NCBI GenBank assembly: GCA_041396905.1 | Contig: JAWKXQ010000006.1 | Location: 50,164 to 114,163, forward strand | Length of the DNA stretch: 64,000 nt | From: JACXVD01 sp020446665 | Lineage (GTDB): Bacteria; Pseudomonadota; Alphaproteobacteria; Sphingomonadales; Sphingomonadaceae | Direction: 5' to 3' | Part shown: positions 17,812-24,781 of the stretch, piece after piece | Layout: every line of letters begins with the position of its first letter | Position numbering within the stretch: the stretch's first letter is position 1 | Program-made: the position numbers and the translations under genes | Notes under the pieces: generated by a model | What the model was told of the DNA's origin: nothing | The model's input: the letters and a program-made list of their open reading frames with translations, nothing else | Database searches by the model: none

Positions 17812-19224
17812 ATGGCAAGCGATAGCGGCAAGGTTGTTACGCGCTTCGCACCTTCTCCGACCGGATTCCTGCATATTGGCGGCGCCCGCACCGCCCTTTT
17901 CAACTGGCTGTTTTCGCGCCATCACGGCGGCAAGGCGCTGCTCCGCATCGAAGACACGGACCGCAAGCGCTCCACTCAGGAAGCGATTGATGCGATCCTG
18001 GATGGGCTCGACTGGCTGGGTCTTGATTATGACGAAGCCCCGACTTTCCAATCGCAGCGCGCCGATCGCCACGCTGCAGTTGCTCACATGCTGCTCGAAC
18101 ATGGCCACGCCTATCGCTGCTATGCCACACCGGAGGAGCTGGAAGAGATGCGCGCTGCGCAGCGCGCTGCCAAACAGCCCTTGCGCTATGATGGCCGCTG
18201 GCGGGATCGCGACCCTGCCGAAGCTCCGGCCGGCGCACCTTTCGTTGTCCGCCTGAGAACGCCCGATATCGGGGAAACCACGATCCAGGATCAGGTGCAG
18301 GGCAAGGTTTCGGTCAAAAACGCCGAACTGGATGATTATATCATCCTGCGCGCAGACGGGACGCCCACCTATATGCTCGCCGCTGTCGTGGATGACCACG
18401 ATATGGGCGTGACGCATGTTATCCGCGGTGATGACCATCTCAACAATGCCTTTCGCCAGCTGCCGATCTATCGTGCGATGCAGGAAATCGAAGGCGATTG
18501 GGCAGAGCCGACCTATGCCCATATCCCGCTGATCCATGGCAATGACGGTGCCAAGCTGTCCAAGCGACACGGGGCCATGGGCGTGGATGCCTATCGCGAC
18601 GAATTGGGCATCCTGCCGGAAGCACTGTTCAACTATCTTATGCGCCTTGGCTGGGGCCACGGTGACAAGGAAGAATTCACGCGCGCAGAAGCGGTCGAGT
18701 TGTTCGATATCAGCGGCGTTAACAAGGGCGCGAGCCGCTTCGACATGAAGAAGCTGCTCAATATGAATGGCAATTATATCCGCGCAGCAGACGATGCCCG
18801 TCTGGCCCGGCTGACCGCAGAGCGGATTGGCCCGCAAGCGGATGCAGCCTTGCTGGAACAGGCCATGCCCGTACTCAAGACGCGTGCCCGCGACATGATC
18901 GAGCTGGCCGAAGGGGCCGCTTTCCTGTTCCGCCAGCGCCCGCTGGAGATGACGGAAAAAGCCGCCGCCCTGCTTGATGCAGACGGGCGGGCGCTGCTGA
19001 CAAAAATTTCTGCCCGTCTAGGGGCTGAAAACGACTGGACAATCGAGCCTCTCGAAGCCAGTCTCAAGGCAATGGCAGAGGAGCTCGGGTTGGGCCTTGG
19101 CAAGCTGGCGCAACCGATGCGTGCAGCACTCACCGGGACGACCACCTCGCCCGGTATTTTCGATGTTCTGGTGCTGTTGGGCCGGGAAGAGAGCCTTGCG
19201 CGGCTCGACGCGCAAGCGGCCTGA
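17812..19224 (+). CDS. gltX: Glutamate--tRNA ligase
   Basis: Charges tRNA(Glu) and, if the organism lacks GlnRS, probably also tRNA(Gln) for transamidation. The start at 17812 follows the Shine-Dalgarno ggaaagga and gives MASDSGKVVTRFAPSPTG. The class I signature HIGG (21-24) and the KMSKS-equivalent KLSKR (248-252) are intact, and the length is the usual 470 residues. Only 29 bases separate it from the divergent comEC start, so its promoter must reach into comEC. Confidence 0.97.
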   Translation: MASDSGKVVTRFAPSPTGFLHIGGARTALFNWLFSRHHGGKALLRIEDTDRKRSTQEAIDAILDGLDWLGLDYDEAPTFQSQRADRHAAVAHMLLEHGHAYRCYATPEELEEMRAAQRAAKQPLRYDGRWRDRDPAEAPAGAPFVVRLRTPDIGETTIQDQVQGKVSVKNAELDDYIILRADGTPTYMLAAVVDDHDMGVTHVIRGDDHLNNAFRQLPIYRAMQEIEGDWAEPTYAHIPLIHGNDGAKLSKRHGAMGVDAYRDELGILPEALFNYLMRLGWGHGDKEEFTRAEAVELFDISGVNKGASRFDMKKLLNMNGNYIRAADDARLARLTAERIGPQADAALLEQAMPVLKTRARDMIELAEGAAFLFRQRPLEMTEKAAALLDADGRALLTKISARLGAENDWTIEPLEASLKAMAEELGLGLGKLAQPMRAALTGTTTSPGIFDVLVLLGREESLARLDAQAA

Positions 19225-19259
19225 GCCAGCGGCACCTACAGGGGGTTAAGGAGACGATC

Positions 19260-20546
19260 ATGTCGGACAAGAATGCAACACTCGAACTGGGCGGGAAGAG
19301 CTATGATTTCCCGGTCCTGGAAGGCACAACCGGCCCCGATGTGGTCGATATCCGCAAGATGTATGGCAAGACCGGCGCCTTCACCTTCGATCCCGGCTTC
19401 ACCTCCACGGCCAGCTGCGAAAGCGCGCTGACCTATATTGACGGTGAAGAAGGCGTGCTGCTGCATCGCGGCTACCCCATCGGGCAGCTGGCCGAGCATT
19501 CCAGCTTCATGGAAGTGTCCTACCTGCTGCTCAATGGCGAATTGCCGAGCAAGGACGAACTGCACGATTTCGAAAACACCATCACGCGTCACACCATGGT
19601 GCACGAACAGCTGATGAGCCTGTTCCGCGGGTTCCGCCGCGACGCCCACCCGATGGCAGTGATGTGCGGCGTGGTAGGCGCGCTTTCCGCGTTCTACCAT
19701 GACAGCACCGACATTTCCGACCCTGTGCACCGCAAGATCAGCAGCCACCGTCTGATCGCCAAAATGCCAACCATTGCGGCGATGGCGTATAAATATGCAG
19801 TCGGCCAGCCGTTCCTCTATCCGGACAACAACCTGTCCTACACGGGGAATTTCCTGCGCATGACCTTCGGCGTTCCGGCTGAAGAATATGAGGTAATCCC
19901 CGAGGTCGAACGCGCGATGGACCGGATTTTCATCCTCCATGCCGACCATGAACAGAACGCTTCGACTTCCACCGTGCGCCTTGCCGGTTCGTCGGGTGCC
20001 AATCCCTTCGCCTGTATCGCAGCGGGCATTGCCTGCCTGTGGGGCCCGGCGCATGGCGGCGCCAACGAAGCCGCGCTCAACATGCTTCAGGAAATCGGCA
20101 CGCCCGACAAGATTCCGCATTATATCGAGCGGGCAAAGGACAAGAACGATCCCTTCCGCCTGATGGGCTTCGGTCACCGCGTCTACAAGAATTACGATCC
20201 GCGCGCGACCGTGATGCAGAAGACTGTGCGCGAAGTGTTTGACGCGCTGAAGGTAACCGACCCGGTGTTCGAAACCGCGCTGCAGCTGGAAGAGATCGCG
20301 CTGAACGATCCCTATTTCCAGGAAAAGAAGCTGTTCCCGAACGTCGATTTCTATTCGGGCATCATCCTCTCGGCGATCGGCTTCCCGACCACCATGTTCA
20401 CCGCGCTCTTCGCTCTGGCCCGCACCGTCGGCTGGGTAGCGCAGTGGAATGAAATGATCTCCGATCCAGGCCAGAAGATCGGCCGTCCGCGTCAGCTCTA
20501 TACCGGTCCGACTCAGCGCGATTACGTGCCGGTCGACAAGCGTTAA
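19260..20546 (+). CDS. gltA: Citrate synthase
   Basis: Condenses oxaloacetate and acetyl-CoA to citrate, the entry step of the citrate cycle. The 428-residue type II (hexameric) enzyme shows ILHADHEQNASTSTVR, LWGPAHGGANEA, the signature GFGHRVYKNYDPRA and a C-terminal catalytic aspartate region (NVDFYSGI). A clear aaggag site precedes the ATG. It lies 35 bases after gltX on the same strand. Confidence 0.98.
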   Translation: MSDKNATLELGGKSYDFPVLEGTTGPDVVDIRKMYGKTGAFTFDPGFTSTASCESALTYIDGEEGVLLHRGYPIGQLAEHSSFMEVSYLLLNGELPSKDELHDFENTITRHTMVHEQLMSLFRGFRRDAHPMAVMCGVVGALSAFYHDSTDISDPVHRKISSHRLIAKMPTIAAMAYKYAVGQPFLYPDNNLSYTGNFLRMTFGVPAEEYEVIPEVERAMDRIFILHADHEQNASTSTVRLAGSSGANPFACIAAGIACLWGPAHGGANEAALNMLQEIGTPDKIPHYIERAKDKNDPFRLMGFGHRVYKNYDPRATVMQKTVREVFDALKVTDPVFETALQLEEIALNDPYFQEKKLFPNVDFYSGIILSAIGFPTTMFTALFALARTVGWVAQWNEMISDPGQKIGRPRQLYTGPTQRDYVPVDKR

Positions 20547-20554
20547 AGGACCAA

Positions 20555-20758
20555 ATGATGGCTTTTCTCCGCGTTCTGCTCACTATCTTGGGGGCTTTCC
20601 TGCTGGTGGCAGGCAGCTTCTTCGCCTTGCAGGGCGCGGGGGTCATCATGTGGCCGGAAGAAAGCTTCATGCTCGCCAATCGCGATTGGGTGACCTACGG
20701 GATCATCATCGCGCTGGCGGGCGCAGCGGTACTGCTGCTGGGCCGCAAATTACGCTAG
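20555..20758 (+). CDS. Small two-helix membrane protein, unknown function
   Basis: A 67-residue protein starting 8 bases after the gltA stop. It has an N-terminal hydrophobic helix (LRVLLTILGAFLLVAGSFFAL) and a second helix near the C-terminus (GIIIALAGAAVLLLG) followed by RKLR. I recognise no family. Its position suggests co-transcription with gltA. It overlaps the 3' end of the opposite kinase-like gene by 9 bases. Confidence 0.7.
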   Translation: MMAFLRVLLTILGAFLLVAGSFFALQGAGVIMWPEESFMLANRDWVTYGIIIALAGAAVLLLGRKLR

Positions 20759-22150
20759 GGGGTTTTCTGCTCCTGGCAGATCAAGCGTGAAACGAGCCCC
20801 TTGCCCCGGCGCACTTTCCACGCTCAGTTCACCGCCCATGGCACGCGCAAGGCGGCGTGAGATATAGAGGCCGAGCCCTGAGCCACCTTCGCCAGTGCGC
20901 CCGAGGCGTTCAAACTTGTTGAACACCACAGCCTGCTGCTCGTCGCTCATGCCCTGCCCCTGATCGGCAACGGTAATGCGGGCACGATCACCGGCGGATT
21001 CCATCCGGATCCAGACCTGCGAACCGGACGGCGAATAGTTGATCGCATTGCCCATCAGATTGAGCAGCACCTGCAAGACACGGCGGAATTCGGCAATGGC
21101 CGGAACGCTGTCCCCCACTTGCGGCACAACCAGACGGACATTCTTTTCCTGCGCCCGAACGCCAAGGATACCCGCCGCGCGGCGCGCAACATCGCCCAGA
21201 TCAATGCGATCAGGGGCAGTCGTGAAGTCCTCTGCTTCCACCACTTCCAGATCAGCCAGATCCTCGATCAGCGAGAGCAGATGCTGGCCAGCAGCGGCGA
21301 TATCGGCAGCATAATCGCTATATTCGTCTGACAGCGGACCGGCCATGCGGGTACGGATGGTTTCCGCATTGGCAATGATCCGCGCAATGGGCTGGCGCAA
21401 AACCGGCGAGAGATCGCGGCCCAGCGATGCCACACCGCCCTTGATCTTGGCTTTGGCAGCAGGCTTCACCGGCTCCGGTGCCTGTTGCGGCAGCGGTGTG
21501 TCGGCGATCAGATAGAGGTCAAAGCCGTTACTGCCCGGCTCTGGCTGGCCATGAGGAACCAGTACAGAGCGCCAGCCCCGCGTGGACCCGGCAATGGCGC
21601 ATTTGGCTCCATCCAGCAGCCGCCAGTGAAGCGGCTGAGCATGGGTGCTGCCAGGCAGATCGAGGAAGGCTGTCCACGGACGCCCGATGCCCTTGCGCAT
21701 TTCATCGGCTAGGCTGGCAAGGTCTGGTGCCGTGCATTCCACCGCCAGCACATTCTGCCGCGCATCCAGCCGGGCATTCAGCTCAGCCAGAGTCTGGTCA
21801 ATCTGCAACCGGCGTTCGGCTACCCGCGGGGCAGCCTCTTGCGGAGCGGCAGCAGTCTGCCAGTTGGAAACACCGATCTGGCATCCACCCGCTTCATCTT
21901 CTGCCGGCTCTACTTCAACCCAGGCGGTGACGATTTCCTGCCCGTCATGCGCTCTGATCTTGCGCGCAAGACGCAGGCCATAAGCGCGCGATTTGCGCAC
22001 GACTTCCAGCAATTCGGGAATGGCGACCCGGCCAGGAATCTCCCCGCCGCAGCGCAATTGCAAACCCGCAAGGGGCTCATCCACCTCGACAAAGCGATTA
22101 TCCGCATCGGTACGGGCGCGGGCCAGAAAACTGCCGGTAAAGGGGGTCAT
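20750..22150 (-). CDS. Histidine-kinase-like protein lacking the phospho-accepting histidine
   Basis: A soluble protein of 466 residues from the start at 22150, which lies 4 bases after the preceding stop; a 45-codon upstream extension is unlikely. A PAS-like N-terminal half precedes a dimerisation segment and a complete HATPase_c domain. That domain has an N-box (LMGNAINYSPSG), a G1 box (ADQGQGM), an F-box region and a G2 box (GSGLGLYISRRLARAMGGEL). At the H-box, where kinases have S-H-E-L-R-T-P, this protein reads L247-S-P249-V-L-R-Q-P: the histidine position is proline. ATP binding is plausible, while canonical autophosphorylation is not. No transmembrane helix is seen. Confidence 0.85.
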   Translation of the reverse strand: MTPFTGSFLARARTDADNRFVEVDEPLAGLQLRCGGEIPGRVAIPELLEVVRKSRAYGLRLARKIRAHDGQEIVTAWVEVEPAEDEAGGCQIGVSNWQTAAAPQEAAPRVAERRLQIDQTLAELNARLDARQNVLAVECTAPDLASLADEMRKGIGRPWTAFLDLPGSTHAQPLHWRLLDGAKCAIAGSTRGWRSVLVPHGQPEPGSNGFDLYLIADTPLPQQAPEPVKPAAKAKIKGGVASLGRDLSPVLRQPIARIIANAETIRTRMAGPLSDEYSDYAADIAAAGQHLLSLIEDLADLEVVEAEDFTTAPDRIDLGDVARRAAGILGVRAQEKNVRLVVPQVGDSVPAIAEFRRVLQVLLNLMGNAINYSPSGSQVWIRMESAGDRARITVADQGQGMSDEQQAVVFNKFERLGRTGEGGSGLGLYISRRLARAMGGELSVESAPGQGARFTLDLPGAENPLA

Positions 22151-22154
22151 GCGA

Positions 22155-23135
22155 TCAGCCTGCCTGCCAGCCAGAGCCGGTCGAACCGGACGCATCCAGC
22201 ATTTCAGCAGCGCGGTCTGCGCGCAGCATGTCGAAGCCTTCCGGCAAGGAGACATGCGGATGGATATAGACGAACTGTTCCTCAACCTCTGCCGGTTTCA
22301 ACCCGGCAGCGCGCAAACCAAGTGCGAGCCGCGCCAGCTGGCGATCATTGGTCGAAACGATAGTCAGGTCGCGATCCTGATGCGATGCCATGGACAAGGC
22401 AGTGAGCCACAAGGCCACACCAGCATGATTGATGGACAGCGCCGCCCGCGAACCATTCCCCATCCCGAGCACCAGCCGGGTCAGCAAGCCCAGCCGACTG
22501 GAGCTTTCATCATAGCGCTCGCGCAAGGCCTTCTGCGCATCGCGGCATACAAGCTCGGCCTGGGGACCGGCAAAGGCCGCCAGCGAGAGCAAGGCATGGT
22601 GAAACAAGTCACCGGGCAATTCGCGAATGGGCAGTTCCATACGCTGTTGCTGCTGCGTGAAACGGGCCTGTGCGGCAAGCGCAGACATGGCGGTGCTGGC
22701 CGTGCCTGTATCGTCCGAAGCAATCAGCGATTGCAGCAGCGGCGACAGAACACGATCAATCGTACCGCGTCGCTCCAGCCGCTCCGTCAGATGCCATTCC
22801 AGCGCCATAGCATGGCAATGGCACAGGAATGGAGGATGACCTGCCATCTGCTCGGTGAGCGCTGCGGAATGTTCCTGCGCAAATCCGCGCGGGTCAGCAT
22901 TCTCGCCTGCTTCTGCAAGGGCGAGCAGCAATTGCCGGGCAACATCGGTGATCATGCCACGAACACGCGACACAATTTCATCGCTGAACAGCGAATGGTC
23001 GTGATTGGCCAGCAAATGCCCCATAATCGGCCCAATTGTGCCAAGCACAACATCACCATGCGCGAGCTCGTCACGCAGGATCGATTCCACGGGGATTTCT
23101 GGGTTCTGGGTCATGCCGGTTGTCACCATAGCCAT
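22155..23135 (-). CDS. Helical protein of unknown function, possibly DUF2336-like
   Basis: A 326-residue, mostly alpha-helical soluble protein without signal peptide or membrane helix. A region around residues 140-215 (MSALAAQARF, MELPIRELPGDLFHHALL) recalls DUF2336 proteins of alphaproteobacteria, but I cannot confirm this without a profile search. It is transcribed with the kinase-like gene (4-base gap) and 17 bases after the membrane nucleotidyltransferase-like gene, so the three probably act together. No catalytic motif is apparent. Confidence 0.75.
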   Translation of the reverse strand: MAMVTTGMTQNPEIPVESILRDELAHGDVVLGTIGPIMGHLLANHDHSLFSDEIVSRVRGMITDVARQLLLALAEAGENADPRGFAQEHSAALTEQMAGHPPFLCHCHAMALEWHLTERLERRGTIDRVLSPLLQSLIASDDTGTASTAMSALAAQARFTQQQQRMELPIRELPGDLFHHALLSLAAFAGPQAELVCRDAQKALRERYDESSSRLGLLTRLVLGMGNGSRAALSINHAGVALWLTALSMASHQDRDLTIVSTNDRQLARLALGLRAAGLKPAEVEEQFVYIHPHVSLPEGFDMLRADRAAEMLDASGSTGSGWQAG

Positions 23136-23152
23136 GCCTTAGCCGGACATGG

Positions 23153-24334
23153 TTAAACTGCCGTTATCCGACCGCGGAAATGCACAAAAAAAGTCAGTGC
23201 TGCTGCGAGGATAGCGATTATCTGCATGGCAGGGAGCAGGAAGCCCGCAAAACCGGCACTTGCCAGCAATATGCACAAGGCCGCCCGGTCGCCCGCAGCA
23301 GTGGCCCAGCGCTTGTCCGGTGCCAGCGCCGCAAGATGCAGCCAGCCCAGCACCATGATCCCGGCAAAGAGGGGCTCCTGCCATACTGTCGGCGGCCATG
23401 GCAGCACCGGCAGCGCCAGAATTGCCAGATCCGCCAACAGGCTCATCTGCGTTACGCCCGAATCTTGTGCTTCAAGCCGCTCCAGCGCTTGCGCAATCAT
23501 CATCGTGATGGATGCAAGGGCAAGGATGGCAAAGCCTGCCCCTGCCCCGCCAAACCATCCGGCAAGCAGCGATATGAACGCAAGAAACAGCCCCCCTGCA
23601 CCCATTGCCGTTGCTGAAATTCCTTTTGAAAACAGCACTGAATAGGTCTTACCGGCAAAGCGGTCTGCCAGCGCCCGAAACGGCGCGAACCAGCCCGTGG
23701 GCCGGAGCCGTGAAAGCATTGCTCGCTCACTGGCGGTTTCCAGCTGCGCCGGTTCACGCACCAGTATCCAGTCGCTCGAACTATCTTCGATATCCGGCAA
23801 AGGCACCATTCTGGTCCCGGCCTGCAAACCGATCCTCAGCAAGGCTGACGCAGGGTCGCTATCGGGCGGCAAATCGGCCAGCCGTTCCACCATGGAGCCG
23901 CGCAGGAGCATCGCGCCTGCCCATGCCCGTTCCCCGTCAATGCGTTCGAAACCTGCCGGTACAGCCTTGGCCGCAGGCAGAACCGTCACACCCGGCCGCT
24001 CGCCCAGCAGGCCCGCCAAAGCATCGCCATCTGCCAGCAAGCCATCCGCCAGAACCAGCACTTCATCTGCCGCGCTGACCAGCCCGGATAACGGGCGTGC
24101 TCCGGTAATGGCATGAAAACGGGCCCCGGCTGCCTCTGCTGCATGTTGCAGCGCGAGAATGTCGGGAGACATGCCATGGCACAGCGCCACGATCTTCTCG
24201 CAGCCAAAATCCAGCGCCTGTTCCAGCTGGTGGCGAGCCAGATTATGCGCGCCATAGCGGGTGAAGGCGATCGGTACGCCAGCCCCATCATCGGCATCTG
24301 CCATCTCAATGGCTGAAATCAGCGCAACCCGCAC
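23153..24334 (-). CDS. Membrane protein with N-terminal nucleotidyltransferase-like domain
   Basis: Of the 393 residues, about 1-225 are soluble and resemble a degenerate GT-A/NTP-transferase fold (VALISAIEM start; the LVSAADEVLVLADGLL and GAMLLRGSMVERL segments). Residues 235-393 form about five hydrophobic helices. The layout recalls bifunctional inositol-phosphate cytidylyltransferase/CDP-alcohol transferases, but the CDP-alcohol motif DGxxAR...GxxxDxxxD is not visible, so activity is uncertain. A start at Met11 is possible. It is co-oriented with the neighbouring phosphorelay-like genes. Confidence 0.65.
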   Translation of the reverse strand: MRVALISAIEMADADDGAGVPIAFTRYGAHNLARHQLEQALDFGCEKIVALCHGMSPDILALQHAAEAAGARFHAITGARPLSGLVSAADEVLVLADGLLADGDALAGLLGERPGVTVLPAAKAVPAGFERIDGERAWAGAMLLRGSMVERLADLPPDSDPASALLRIGLQAGTRMVPLPDIEDSSSDWILVREPAQLETASERAMLSRLRPTGWFAPFRALADRFAGKTYSVLFSKGISATAMGAGGLFLAFISLLAGWFGGAGAGFAILALASITMMIAQALERLEAQDSGVTQMSLLADLAILALPVLPWPPTVWQEPLFAGIMVLGWLHLAALAPDKRWATAAGDRAALCILLASAGFAGFLLPAMQIIAILAAALTFFVHFRGRITAV

Positions 24335-24412
24335 AGCATGCTCCCGTTCTCGGGATCATTTCTAAGGCGACGGGTCAGCGCTGCCAAGCAAGCGGCGCCG
24401 GTTCAGGCGCTT

Positions 24413-24712
24413 TTATGCGCTGAAATCCTTCAGGAAGGCTTCGAGGCGGCGAATGACAACCGGATCGCCGGGCGCGGAGGAAATCGCTTCTTCTGCCAAA
24501 GTGATCAGATCAGTGGCATGAAAGCTTGCCGCCAGCCCTTTCAGACGCATGGCAGCAACATTCCAGTTGCCGTCACAGCGAGAGCGGCGCAGCAAGTCAA
24601 CCTGCCGGTCCAGGCTCTCCAGAAATGCAGCACGCAGCTCTTTCAGCAGCTCGGCATCATCGCCAGCCGCCGCCGCCAGTGTTGCATCAAGGGCACCATC
24701 TACATAAGCCAT
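24413..24712 (-). CDS. Hpt-like domain protein lacking the phospho-histidine
   Basis: A 99-residue helical protein resembling a histidine phosphotransfer domain: LLKELRAAFLESLDRQ, then the HxLKG region and an LAEEA helix. Where Hpt proteins have the phosphorylated His (H-x-L-K-G), this one reads M55-R-L-K-G. The histidine is therefore missing and phosphotransfer by the usual mechanism is not expected. It is the first gene of the minus-strand cluster that ends with the histidine-less kinase-like protein. It is divergent from the coiled-coil gene with a 69-base gap. Confidence 0.75.
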   Translation of the reverse strand: MAYVDGALDATLAAAAGDDAELLKELRAAFLESLDRQVDLLRRSRCDGNWNVAAMRLKGLAASFHATDLITLAEEAISSAPGDPVVIRRLEAFLKDFSA

Positions 24713-24781
24713 ATCACGCTTTTACGCCTGACGAAGTTAATGGCGGGTTTAATATCCTGCAAAAGATGATAGATTCCGCCC

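Noticed and set aside
15527..18256. 909-codon + frame opposite comEC
   Set aside because: It runs against a well-supported membrane protein and into gltX. Its Gln/His/Arg-rich content indicates a shadow frame.
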